From NCBI RefSeq assembly GCF_003387075.1, contig NZ_QUMQ01000001.1, positions 5,270,001 to 5,334,000 on the forward strand: a DNA stretch of 64,000 bases. The letters run 5' to 3'. This document shows, piece after piece, positions 1-8,423 of the stretch. Each line of letters starts with the position of its first letter. Position 1 is the stretch's first letter. This DNA comes from Asanoa ferruginea (lineage in GTDB: Bacteria > Actinomycetota > Actinomycetes > Mycobacteriales > Micromonosporaceae). Both the position numbers and the translations under genes were made by a program. The notes beneath the pieces are model-generated. The model worked only from the letters and a program-made list of their open reading frames with translations. It was not told where the DNA came from and ran no database searches.

Positions 1-75
1 CGAGACGGAACCGCCGCGCAGAGATGGCTGGTCGGCCGGGTGGAAGCAGAAGAAGGCTTCGCCGCGTTTGAACAT
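1..75 (-). CDS. Unknown small or partial gene next to YcaO, cut by the window edge
   Basis: An ATG at 73-75 (minus strand) opens a frame that stays open to base 1, giving 25 codons that begin MFKRGEAFFCFHPAD. A strong ribosome binding site (AGGAG) lies 5 bases upstream. The start is only 33 bases after the stop of the YcaO gene on the same strand, so the two are probably co-transcribed. I do not recognise the protein. In YcaO operons this slot often holds a RiPP precursor, a TfuA-like protein or another maturation enzyme, but 25 residues do not allow a choice. Confidence 0.55.
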   Translation of the reverse strand, partial: MFKRGEAFFCFHPADQPSLRGGSVS

Positions 76-108
76 GTTTCTCCTCGTCTCAAAGCGTTGG
101 ACGGTTGC

Positions 109-1257
109 TCAGCCGACCGGTGCCGGCCAGAGGTGCCACCCCCTTCCGGTGGGTATGACGGGCACGCCGTGCCGCACCAGGCTGAAGCGCTCCAGGCCCG
201 GCGCGATCGTGGTGGCCACGGCGATCAGTGAGTCAACCGGCGCGACCTCGCACACGTGAAACCCGACGCCGCGCCGAGCCAACGCCTGCCGGACCTGGTC
301 GAGCCCCCATGACGGGCTCCCGTCTCCCGCCGGGTCGGCGCGCAACGGCACTGAACGTGACCGCAGCCCGTCGAGCGGCATGGCCGCACACCGCTGCAAC
401 GCCGGCCACCCCGCGAGCCGTTCGACCGCACTCGACGAGGCCGACGACGGCAGCGTGCACGACTGGATCAGCTCGCCGAGAGCGCGCTCCGCCGCATCCG
501 TCGCCCAGATGGAGGCGCCGGCACCGAACCCGCCCGCCCCGCTGACCGCGAGGTAGACCGGGACGTCCAGGTCGGTCGTGACGTCGAGCAGCCGCACGGG
601 CGAACCGGCCGCGCGCGTGGCCTGCTCGTGCAGCGGGCGCAATCCGGCCGGCAGGTCCACGACGTCGACATCCGGTACGCCGGACACATACCAGCGCAGC
701 AGTGCCTGCCCCAGCCCGTCATGCTCGATGAGCTCGCACAAGCCGTGGTAGACGGCCTCGTCGAGGTCGCTGCCCGCCGCGGTGCCCAGGCTCGACGAGT
801 AGCGCAGCAGGCTCCGGTAGGGCCGCACGTCATCACCGGGTGCCGGCCACCGGTAGTAGCGCGGGTCGGCGAGGAACGTGGGATAACGAACGCCGCCGTA
901 GGAGGCGCACGCCGCCATCGCGGAAGGAAACTCCGCCGCCCACCGCTGCACGACCCGATCGGCGGCCAGTGCGGGTTGCTCCGCCACCGTGGAAGACGCC
1001 AGCACCTCGAAAGCGGCCCACCGCCGGTTGTCCCGGGCCGACATCAGATAACGCTCGAGCGCCTCGAAGTGGGCGCTCGCCGCACCTTGCGCACCCGCGC
1101 CCTTGCCGGCACCGACCGCGACCGGCTGGCTCCCGCGCGACAGCGTGACCCGCATCGTGGTGTCGAAGACCTCCGCGTGCGGCACCAGGCCGAGCCGGTC
1201 GATTTCGGCCGACGCGGTGGCGAGAGCACGCTCGGCGGGCACGGATCGAAACGGCAC
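109..1257 (-). CDS. YcaO-family ATP-dependent cyclodehydratase-like protein
   Basis: This 382-residue protein belongs to the YcaO superfamily, whose members use ATP to activate backbone amides and make azolines, thioamides or amidines in peptides and proteins. The diagnostic stretches are visible: a Gly-rich GKGAGAQGAASAHFEALERY segment near residue 52 (the SxxxAExxER-type ATP/Mg site) and CELIEHDG near residue 173 (the second acidic cluster). It ends in a Pro-containing tail (LWPAPVG). Translation starts at a GTG preceded by GAAGGGG. No docking-domain (RRE) or dehydrogenase gene is visible, since the operon runs off the window. Assignment to the superfamily is firm; the substrate is unknown, and it could modify a RiPP or a cellular protein. 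Confidence 0.88.
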   Translation of the reverse strand: MPFRSVPAERALATASAEIDRLGLVPHAEVFDTTMRVTLSRGSQPVAVGAGKGAGAQGAASAHFEALERYLMSARDNRRWAAFEVLASSTVAEQPALAADRVVQRWAAEFPSAMAACASYGGVRYPTFLADPRYYRWPAPGDDVRPYRSLLRYSSSLGTAAGSDLDEAVYHGLCELIEHDGLGQALLRWYVSGVPDVDVVDLPAGLRPLHEQATRAAGSPVRLLDVTTDLDVPVYLAVSGAGGFGAGASIWATDAAERALGELIQSCTLPSSASSSAVERLAGWPALQRCAAMPLDGLRSRSVPLRADPAGDGSPSWGLDQVRQALARRGVGFHVCEVAPVDSLIAVATTIAPGLERFSLVRHGVPVIPTGRGWHLWPAPVG

Positions 1258-1345
1258 GGATTCCCCTTCAATGCGGGGACTGCGGTCGACTGTGGACAGT
1301 GTCAGCCTCGATCCCCGCTGTCAAGACCCGTGATAGAAAGGCCTG

Positions 1346-3361
1346 ATGGACCGAACCACAAACCCCTTCGCCGACCTCGACGCGTACGTCCGGCTGCCCA
1401 GGTTGGGTGGTTTGTGGCTTTCGCCCGACGGGCGCCGGCTCGTCGTCGCCGTGGCGACACCGGATCGCAAGAACACCCGCTACAGCACGGCCTTGTGGGA
1501 GGTCGACCCCGAAGGGGAGCGGCCCGCGCGCCGGCTGACCCGCAGCGGCAAGGGTGAGTCGGCCGCCGCCTTCACACCCGCCGGCGACCTGTTGTTCACC
1601 TCGGCCCGGCCGGACCCGGACGGCGACGACGACGAGGAGCCACGGGCCGCGCTCTGGCTGCAACCGGCCGGCGGCGGCGACGCCCGGGTGATCGCCAACC
1701 CGCCCGGCGGCGTGCGCGGCGTGGTGGTCAGCGAGACCGGGACGCTCGTGGCCGGTTCGATGCTGTTGCCGGCATCGGCCGACCCGGCCGCCGACAAAGA
1801 TGCCCGCAAGCAGCGCAAGGACACCGGGACCGCGGCGATCCTGCACGAGGAATACCCGATCCGCTTCTGGGACCACGACCTCGGCCCCGACCGCCCCCGC
1901 CTGCTGACCGCCAACGTGGCCGGCGACGACGATCTCGAGTTGCGCGACCTCACCGGCCACGCCGGCCGCGCCCTCGACGGCGACCCCGACTGGGATCTCG
2001 CCACCGACGGCCGCACCGTGGTCACCAGTTGGGCGGTGCCCGAGCGCAACGGTTCGACGCGGGCCGTCGTGGCCGCGATCGACGTGGCGACCGGCGAGCG
2101 TCGGGTGCTCGCCGACGACACCGACCACGACTACCACTCGCCGCGGATCTCCCCAGACGGCACCCGCGTGGCGATCGTCGCCAGCCGCCGCTCCTCGCTC
2201 GACGACCCGGGCGACACCTGGCTGGCCCTGGTCTCGCTGGCCGGCGGCCCGATCCAGCCGCTGACCGCCAACTGGGACCGCCGCCCCGACGGCGCCCGGT
2301 GGACGCCCGACGGCCGCGCGCTGATCGTGGCGGCCGACGACCAGGGCCGCTCACCCCTGTGGCGGGTCGACACCACGACCGGCGACGTCACCCGGCTGAC
2401 CGATGACAACGGCGCCTACACCGACATCCGGGTGTCCCCGGACGGACGCTGGGTCTACGCGCTGCGCAGCGCCATCGACAGCGCGCCGGCCCCGATCCGG
2501 CTGGCACTGGACAGCCCCACGCCCGAACCCCTGAAAGGCCCGGCCGAAGCCCTCAGCCTGCCCGGCCGCCTGGAGGAGGTCACTACGACAGCGGCCGACG
2601 GCACCGAACTGCGCGCCTGGCTCGCACTGCCGACGGACCAGGATCAACCCGCCCCGCTGCTGCTCTGGATCCACGGCGGCCCGGTCAGTTCGTGGAACGC
2701 CTGGACCTGGCGCTGGAACCCGTGGATCGCGGTGGCCAACGGCTACGCGGTGCTGCTGCCCGACCCGGCACTGTCCAGCGGCTACGGCTACGAGTTCATC
2801 AAGCGCGGCTGGGGAGCCTGGTGCGACGCTCCCTACACCGACCTGATGACGCTGACCGACGCCGTCGAGGCCCGCGACGACATCGACGCGACGCGTACCG
2901 CCGCGATGGGTGGCTCGTTCGGCGGCTACATGGCCAACTGGATCGCCGGCCACACCGACCGCTTCGCCGCGATCGTCACGCACGCCTCACTGTGGGCGCT
3001 CGACCAGATGCTGACCACGACCGACATGGCGTTCTACTGGGCCCGCGAGTTCACCGGCAAGAACCTGGAGGCCAACTCGCCGCATCACGCCGCCGACGCC
3101 ATCACGACGCCGATGCTGGTGATCCACGGCGACAAGGACTACCGGGTGCCGATCGGCGAGGCCCTGCGCCTGTGGTGGGACCTGCTGTCGCGGTCGACGG
3201 CCGACGACGGCACGACCCCGCACAAGTTCCTCTATTTCCCGGACGAGAACCACTGGATCCTCAAACCCGGAAACGCGAAGGTTTGGTACGCCACCGTGCT
3301 GGCGTTCCTCGACCACCACATCAAGGGCGAGGAGTGGAAGCGGCCGCGACTGTTGGGCTGA
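1346..3361 (+). CDS. S9-family prolyl oligopeptidase / acylaminoacyl peptidase
   Basis: A 671-residue serine peptidase of clan SC. Residues 1 to about 400 form a WD-like beta-propeller (repeated SPDGRxL and TPDGRxL motifs) that normally filters small peptide substrates. The C-terminal alpha/beta-hydrolase domain holds the triad: Ser524 in GGSFGGYM, Asp598 in HGDKDYRVP and His636 in DENHW. There is no signal peptide, so it should be cytosolic and cleave oligopeptides or N-acylated peptides. The ATG follows AGAAAGG at a good distance. It is divergent from the YcaO gene with an 88-bp gap, which must hold both promoters. Confidence 0.93.
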   Translation: MDRTTNPFADLDAYVRLPRLGGLWLSPDGRRLVVAVATPDRKNTRYSTALWEVDPEGERPARRLTRSGKGESAAAFTPAGDLLFTSARPDPDGDDDEEPRAALWLQPAGGGDARVIANPPGGVRGVVVSETGTLVAGSMLLPASADPAADKDARKQRKDTGTAAILHEEYPIRFWDHDLGPDRPRLLTANVAGDDDLELRDLTGHAGRALDGDPDWDLATDGRTVVTSWAVPERNGSTRAVVAAIDVATGERRVLADDTDHDYHSPRISPDGTRVAIVASRRSSLDDPGDTWLALVSLAGGPIQPLTANWDRRPDGARWTPDGRALIVAADDQGRSPLWRVDTTTGDVTRLTDDNGAYTDIRVSPDGRWVYALRSAIDSAPAPIRLALDSPTPEPLKGPAEALSLPGRLEEVTTTAADGTELRAWLALPTDQDQPAPLLLWIHGGPVSSWNAWTWRWNPWIAVANGYAVLLPDPALSSGYGYEFIKRGWGAWCDAPYTDLMTLTDAVEARDDIDATRTAAMGGSFGGYMANWIAGHTDRFAAIVTHASLWALDQMLTTTDMAFYWAREFTGKNLEANSPHHAADAITTPMLVIHGDKDYRVPIGEALRLWWDLLSRSTADDGTTPHKFLYFPDENHWILKPGNAKVWYATVLAFLDHHIKGEEWKRPRLLG

Positions 3362-3415
3362 AGCTGAGCGCTCCTACTCATGACGCTCGCCGGCCGGCTG
3401 CACTAGAAACAGGGC

Positions 3416-4963
3416 ATGGCCGATCTCGTCATCCTCGTCCACGGCACCTACGCGACCAGCGCTGACGAGGCCGGCGACGCCTGGTGGCAGCGTGGGAGCG
3501 ACACTTGGGAGTGGCTCCGGGCCTACCTGCCGCCAGACGTCGCGCTGCTCGACGAGTCGATCCGGCTCTTCCGGTGGGACGGCCTCAACAGCCAGGTCGG
3601 CCGGCTGCGCGCCGGAAACCGCCTGCTCGCTTTCCTGCTCGAACTCGAGCGGCAAGGCCACGGCTACCACCTGGTCGGGCACAGCCACGGCGGCTCGGTG
3701 ATCTGGGAGGCACTGGTCAGTGCCGAAGTCACCCGCGGCGAGCAGGTGCTCTACGCCGAACTGCGGCGGGCGCTCAACGACCCGACGATCCGGCTGGGCG
3801 AGGAGCCGATCGTCCCCGAACGGCCCGACGAGCACGCGCCGTGGTTCGTCAAACACAAGACCCGGCACATCCCACGGAGCCGGGAGTACGCCGCTGTCCA
3901 CGCGGGAATCCAGCTCAGCGGCTTGCGTAGCTGGACGACCGTGGGAACACCTTTCCTGCACTTCCTGCCGGCGGGGCGTCAACCCGTCGCCGGCCGACCG
4001 TCGATCCGGCAAGCGCTGGTCGAGCTACTCCTGACCGCCACGTTGACGCTGCCCGTCTACTTCGTCGCCGCGGTGATCATCGCGAGCTTCGCCGACGCCG
4101 GCTGGCTGCGGGCCGTCTACGGCCACAGCGTCGCCAACGTGCTCGCCCCGCTGTTCGTCGTCTGGTGGCTCGTCGCGTTCTGGCTGACGGGGCGGCGCCG
4201 CTTCGCGACCTCACTGCTGGTCCGGGAGCGCGCCGCGCTCAGCGCGGCCCGACGGTTCGCCGGGCGCTGGCTCGGGCTGTGGTCGCCGGCCGACGAAGCG
4301 ATCAACGCGCTGTCGGCGTCGGCGGCACCCGCGGTCGCGTACGAGCGGCTGCACCTGCCCGGCCAACAGCCGGCCCCGCCTCGTCCGGTGCCGTTCCCGC
4401 TGCCGAGGTTGACGCTCCCGGCGCCGGCCGGCGCCACCCACCTGCTGCCGGAACTGCCGCTGGTCAAACCGATGCGCCTGACCGGGCCCGCGATCGCATG
4501 GGCCAACCACCGGCTCGAGCCAGTGTGGCGCCGCATCGTCGCCCGGACCCTGACCCGCGCCGCGCAGGGCGCCGACCTTCCGCGCGCGGTCGCGGCCTAC
4601 GTGTCGCCGTGGCCGCTACCGCTCGCCGGCGCGCGGGCGCACCCGGGCCTTCCCGAAGCCAGCATCGCCGCGCTGGATCGGATCGTCGCCGCCGACAACG
4701 CGACCCTCGGTCCGAAGGCCCGCGAACTCCTGATGGTCGCGGCGCTGGAAGGACTGCCGAGCGACGGGTTCGGATTGCCACCGGTCGGGCTGATCCACAC
4801 CGCCTACTTCGCCGACGAAGGGGTGCGCCAACTGATCCTGCGGCACATCCGCGGGGGCCGGGCGCGGGATGACGAGTTGTCGGCCTGGTTGACGAGCCAG
4901 CAGCAGGCGGTGCACGCCTGCCTCACCGACTTCCTGGCCGACGTCACTCCTCCCACACCTTGA
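3416..4963 (+). CDS. Lipase-like alpha/beta hydrolase with membrane segments
   Basis: 515 residues. The N-terminal part starts with a beta-strand and an oxyanion motif (VILVHGTYA, residues 5-13) and has a nucleophile elbow GHSHGG near residue 86, typical of class 3 lipase or PGAP1-like hydrolases. Two hydrophobic stretches at about residues 202-228 and 238-262 look like transmembrane helices. The remaining 250 residues are Pro/Ala/Arg-rich and match nothing I recognise. It is likely a membrane-bound esterase or lipase facing the cytoplasm, because no signal peptide precedes the catalytic domain. It follows the S9 peptidase by 54 bases and its last codons overlap the convergent GrpB remnant. 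Confidence 0.75.
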   Translation: MADLVILVHGTYATSADEAGDAWWQRGSDTWEWLRAYLPPDVALLDESIRLFRWDGLNSQVGRLRAGNRLLAFLLELERQGHGYHLVGHSHGGSVIWEALVSAEVTRGEQVLYAELRRALNDPTIRLGEEPIVPERPDEHAPWFVKHKTRHIPRSREYAAVHAGIQLSGLRSWTTVGTPFLHFLPAGRQPVAGRPSIRQALVELLLTATLTLPVYFVAAVIIASFADAGWLRAVYGHSVANVLAPLFVVWWLVAFWLTGRRRFATSLLVRERAALSAARRFAGRWLGLWSPADEAINALSASAAPAVAYERLHLPGQQPAPPRPVPFPLPRLTLPAPAGATHLLPELPLVKPMRLTGPAIAWANHRLEPVWRRIVARTLTRAAQGADLPRAVAAYVSPWPLPLAGARAHPGLPEASIAALDRIVAADNATLGPKARELLMVAALEGLPSDGFGLPPVGLIHTAYFADEGVRQLILRHIRGGRARDDELSAWLTSQQQAVHACLTDFLADVTPPTP

Positions 4964-5295
4964 CCAGCGGCAGCCCGCGCGCGGTGCGGGCCGCGTCGAC
5001 GAGACGTTTGATCAGGGCGGTCTTGGCCCTGGTGTACGCGTCACCGTCGTCGCCAGCGGCCGCCAGCGAACGCTTGAGCCGGGCGTAGGCGTCGCGGTCA
5101 GCGGGGTGCTCCCGCAGGTCGCGGAGGAGCCGCTGGTTGCGGGTGTCCCACGGGGCCGCGGTCACCACGTGCAGGTGATAGCCGGCCCGGCAGCGCGGCC
5201 GACACCTCGTCGATCGCGCGCCGCGCCAGCTCCGGCCAGGCCGGGTCGTATTCGCTGACCTGGATCAGTCCGGCAGGCCGACCGTGATCTTCCAT
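4944..5295 (-). pseudogene. GrpB-family (nucleotidyltransferase-like) protein, internally deleted
   Basis: Two pieces of a GrpB/UPF0157 protein lie in different frames. The first piece, read from 5295, contains the family N-terminus (IQVSEYDPAWPELARRAIDEV) and runs to about 5183. The second piece, in another frame, reads GYHLHVVTAAPW and continues through the family C-terminus to the stop at 4944. GrpB proteins are usually near 170 residues; here the central segment with the nucleotidyltransferase-like signature (normally VGSTAVPGL) is missing, so AALPG joins directly to GYHLHVV. The gene is therefore a deletion remnant at the end of the molybdenum hydroxylase operon and cannot encode a functional enzyme. 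Confidence 0.72.
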
Positions 5296-5540
5296 TCCTT
5301 CAGCTCCCGGTCCTTGGTGACGTCGAGCTGGGTGTAGGGGTCCTGCGCGACCAGCGCCTGCGCCGCAGCGAGGTCGTCGGCGGCCAGCACGATGATGCCA
5401 CCGCTCAGGTCGGCCAGGGGACCGGCCAGCACGAGGGCGCCGTCGGCCTTCAGCTTCGCCAGGTGCTCCAGGTGATCGGGGCGCTTCTCGGCGCGCAGCG
5501 GGGTGTCGTTGTAGCCGTAGGTGAGGATGAAGTGGGCCAT
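5265..5540 (-). CDS. YCII-related domain protein
   Basis: 91 residues starting MAHFILTYGYND. The YciI/YCII fold is a small dimeric ferredoxin-like domain with a conserved His/Asp pair; RPDHLEHLAKLKADG and GPLADLSGGIIVL match the usual pattern. Longer readings are possible upstream, but this ATG has a GAAAGGA site 11 bases ahead and aligns with the family N-terminus. It follows the amidohydrolase by 16 bases on the same strand and is probably translated from the same mRNA. YCII domains occur in small hydrolases and in proteins of aromatic degradation; its exact role here is unknown. Confidence 0.85.
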   Translation of the reverse strand: MAHFILTYGYNDTPLRAEKRPDHLEHLAKLKADGALVLAGPLADLSGGIIVLAADDLAAAQALVAQDPYTQLDVTKDRELKEWKITVGLPD

Positions 5541-5556
5541 GGGTGGGTGTGTCCTT

Positions 5557-6456
5557 TCAGGAGGGACCGAGGCCGTAGACCCGGCGGGCCGTACGGGAGA
5601 AGACATCGGCTTGTTCGTCGTCGGTGCGGTGGCTCAGCGCGCGGCGCCACGCGGCAGTGAGGTCGGCCGCGGTCGTCCACAGCGTCTCGACCGGGAGGTT
5701 CGTGCCGAACATCGCCCGGGTCGAGCCGAACCCGTCGAGCACCTCGTCGGCGACGAACCGGATCAGCTCGTCGTCGACCCGGTGGACGAAGGTGCCCTGG
5801 CCGGTCAGCTTGACCACGACGTTGGGTAGCGCCGCCAGCTCCCGCATGCCCGCACGCCACTCGGCGACCACGGCCGGGTCGGTGTGGTCGGTCAGCATGC
5901 CCGCGTGCACGAGCACGAACGTCACCGAAGGGTGCTCCGCGACCAGGGCCGCGGCGTCGTGCATCTGCGGCGCGAAGACCTGGAGTTCGAAGAGCCAGCC
6001 GAGGTCGCTCAGGGCGCCGATGTTGGCGCGGAAGACCGGGTCCTTCATCCGGTCGGGACCGGACGCGAAGCGGAACTCCGGCCGCTCGTGCCAGTGCAGT
6101 TGCAGCCGGGTGCCCACCACCAGCGGGCTGATCGCCTGCTGGGCGCGCATCACCTCGACGGCGTCCGGTGCGAACAGGTCGGCGCAGCCCACCATGGCCA
6201 TCGGCCAGCCGGTCCGCTCGTGCAACTCGGCGATCCAGCGCACCTCGTCGACGACCCGGTCCATCGGCCAGTTCGGTTGCACATAAACCGATGCGCCGAT
6301 GCCGGCCGCGGCCGCGTCGCGCTGGTATTCCTCGATCAGGTAGTCGCGCCGGATGGGCTCGTAGGGGCCGAAGATGCGCGGCACCATCGGGCCCGACAGC
6401 CACGGCATGTCGGCCTGGCGCCAGACGTGATGATGCGCGTCGACGATCTCAGACAT
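5557..6456 (-). CDS. Amidohydrolase-2 family metal-dependent hydrolase
   Basis: A 299-residue TIM-barrel hydrolase (amidohydrolase_2). The metal-binding DAHHHVW motif is at residues 6-12 of this start and further conserved features include the FVLVHAG strand and MFGTNLPVE, where the family often has xxGSDWP. Enzymes of this group open lactones or cyclic amides (for example fuconolactone or pyrone dicarboxylate) or decarboxylate aromatic acids. A GTG two codons upstream is possible, but the GGAAAGG site is better placed for the ATG used here. The start overlaps the end of the VWA gene. Position behind a molybdenum hydroxylase suggests that it hydrolyses the hydroxylated product. Confidence 0.87.
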   Translation of the reverse strand: MSEIVDAHHHVWRQADMPWLSGPMVPRIFGPYEPIRRDYLIEEYQRDAAAAGIGASVYVQPNWPMDRVVDEVRWIAELHERTGWPMAMVGCADLFAPDAVEVMRAQQAISPLVVGTRLQLHWHERPEFRFASGPDRMKDPVFRANIGALSDLGWLFELQVFAPQMHDAAALVAEHPSVTFVLVHAGMLTDHTDPAVVAEWRAGMRELAALPNVVVKLTGQGTFVHRVDDELIRFVADEVLDGFGSTRAMFGTNLPVETLWTTAADLTAAWRRALSHRTDDEQADVFSRTARRVYGLGPS

Positions 6457-7570
6457 GGACACCCTTTCCAGGAGTACGGGCGAAGCGTGCGCGCACCGCC
6501 GCCAGCGCCGTGGCGAGGTCGTCGACCCCGGTCAGCGCGTCGAGGTCGGCGCGCACCGCCGCCATCCCGCGGGTCAGCGGCCGGTAGTCGGGGTCGCAGG
6601 CCAGCGGCGACCACCAGGTGAGCTGGTGTGCCAGCAGGGACAGCCGGCGGACCGCGGCGACCATCGCCGTGCAGTCGCCGCGTTCGAGCCCGTCGGAGAG
6701 CACCAGCACCAGGGCGCCGCGGGCCATCGATGCGAACTGGTCGAGGAACGCGTGCAGGCTCGGCCCGATCAGGGTGCCGCCGTCGGCGTCGAGCACCACC
6801 TGGGCCAGCGCGGCGAGGGCGGCGTCCACGTCGGGGACGCGCAGGGTGGCGGTGACCCGGGTCAGCCGGGTGCCGAAGGTGAAGACCTCGGCCTGCGGGC
6901 AGGTCGCGACGACGGCGTACGCGAATCGCAGGTAGTCCGGGCTGTATTGCTTCATCGAACCGGACACGTCGACGAGCAGCAGCACGCGTCGTTCGCGCGT
7001 CGGCCGGTGGCGCCAGTGCAGTCGCATGATCTCGCCGTGCGTGCGCCGGGAGTCGAGGTAGATCGCCCGCAGGTCCACGCGTTGCCGGCGCCCACCGGAG
7101 CGGTGCCGGCGCGAGCGGGTCGTCGGCACCGCCGCGGGCAACTCGCGACAGAGCTGCCGGATGAGTTCGTGCGCGCGCGGGGTCGTGGCGGCGAAGCGCC
7201 GGACCGCGTCCTGGCTCGCGTGCGCCGCCGCGAGCCCGGAGCCGCCGGGCGGGCCGACGACAAGAGCGTCGCCCGCGCCCTCGCCCTCCGAGGCGGCCGT
7301 TTCGGTTTCGCTTTCCTCAGCAGAAGGCTCGTCGACGACAAGCGTCGCGGGCGACCCGAAGAACCGCCGGAATACCTCGTCGTAGGCCCGCAGGTCGGGT
7401 TCCGAGGTCACCAGCGTCGCGGCGCCGACCCAGTAGAGCTGCCCGGTGGTCGACGGCGCGAGGGTCTGGATGCCGGCGAAGAACTCACCCTGCTTGTTGG
7501 CCGGCACCCGCACGCCTTCGAGGTGCAACCCGCGCAGGAACTGGAAGAGATGGTCCTCAACGCTCGTCAT
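6449..7570 (-). CDS. VWA-domain protein, CoxE-like
   Basis: 373 residues. The C-terminal half carries a von Willebrand A domain with the metal-ion-dependent adhesion site LLLVDVSGSM and a later LSDGLERGD. The N-terminal half resembles CoxE-type proteins, with an Arg-rich linker (RSRRHRSGGRRQRVD). CoxE and its MoxR partner CoxD are known in Oligotropha to help insert or complete the Mo-Cu site of CO dehydrogenase. The start overlaps the end of the MoxR gene by 14 bases, and both lie immediately behind the molybdopterin subunit genes, so the same maturation role is likely here. Confidence 0.9.
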   Translation of the reverse strand: MTSVEDHLFQFLRGLHLEGVRVPANKQGEFFAGIQTLAPSTTGQLYWVGAATLVTSEPDLRAYDEVFRRFFGSPATLVVDEPSAEESETETAASEGEGAGDALVVGPPGGSGLAAAHASQDAVRRFAATTPRAHELIRQLCRELPAAVPTTRSRRHRSGGRRQRVDLRAIYLDSRRTHGEIMRLHWRHRPTRERRVLLLVDVSGSMKQYSPDYLRFAYAVVATCPQAEVFTFGTRLTRVTATLRVPDVDAALAALAQVVLDADGGTLIGPSLHAFLDQFASMARGALVLVLSDGLERGDCTAMVAAVRRLSLLAHQLTWWSPLACDPDYRPLTRGMAAVRADLDALTGVDDLATALAAVRARFARTPGKGVHV

Positions 7571-8423
7571 CGGCGAAGACCTCGACTGCGTGCGCGGCGA
7601 CCAGGGCGCCGTCGTCGGCGTTCTTCAGCACCAACCCGAGCGACGCGCGCAGGGCCTCGGTCCAGTCGGCGCCCTCGTCGGCCAGCGCGAGCGAGCCCTG
7701 CGCCCAGGCGATGGCCTCGGCGATGCCGGGCCGCTTCAGCGGGCTCAGCGACCGGATGACGTTGACCGAACGCACGAGCTGCGCGGCGGCGAGCGCACTG
7801 AGACCCGGGGTCTGCGCCTCGACGATCGCCCGCTCGCGTTCGGGCTCGGGGAACGGGATCCAGTGGTAGAGGCAGCGGCGCTTGAGGGCGTCGTGCAGTT
7901 CCCGCGTGCGGTTGGAGGTGAGCACGACCACGGGTGGCACGGCGGCGGTGACGGTGCTGAGCTCGGGGATGGTGATCTGGAAGCCGTCGAGGAACTCGAG
8001 CAGGAACGCCTCGAACTCGCTGTCGGCCCGGTCGATCTCGTCGATCAGCAGCACGGCGCCGGCCTGGCTGCGCAGCGCGCGCAGCAACGGCCGCTCCAAC
8101 AGGAACTCGCCGTCGTAGAGGTCGCCGACGGGGGTGCCGGAGACCTCGGCCGCGCGCAGGCTCAGCAACTGCTTGGGATAGTCCCACTCGTAGAGCACCT
8201 GCGCGACGTCGATGCCCTCATAGCACTGGAGGCGGATCAGCTCGCGGCCCAGCGCGTCGGCCAGCACGTGCGAGATCTGCGTCTTGCCGACACCGGGCTC
8301 GCCTTCGAGCAGCAACGGCCGGCCGAGCGCGATCGCGAGCCGGATGGCGGTCAGCAGTCCTTCGTCGGCGAAATACCTGCGGTCGCGCAGCTGCTGGCTC
8401 AGTGCCGCGTGGTCGAGCAGCAT
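7557..8423 (-). CDS. MoxR-family AAA+ ATPase, CoxD-like
   Basis: 288 residues starting MLLDHAALSQQL. Walker A is GEPGVGKTQ (near residue 40), Walker B is VLLIDEIDRAD, and sensor 1 is VVLTSNRTREL. This is the MoxR group of AAA+ chaperones, which work in pairs with VWA proteins to mature enzymes. Longer readings upstream lie inside the preceding gene. The ATG overlaps the stop of the C-terminal molybdopterin subunit (TGATG), a sign of translational coupling. Together with the downstream VWA gene it probably activates the molybdenum enzyme. Confidence 0.93.
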   Translation of the reverse strand: MLLDHAALSQQLRDRRYFADEGLLTAIRLAIALGRPLLLEGEPGVGKTQISHVLADALGRELIRLQCYEGIDVAQVLYEWDYPKQLLSLRAAEVSGTPVGDLYDGEFLLERPLLRALRSQAGAVLLIDEIDRADSEFEAFLLEFLDGFQITIPELSTVTAAVPPVVVLTSNRTRELHDALKRRCLYHWIPFPEPERERAIVEAQTPGLSALAAAQLVRSVNVIRSLSPLKRPGIAEAIAWAQGSLALADEGADWTEALRASLGLVLKNADDGALVAAHAVEVFADDER

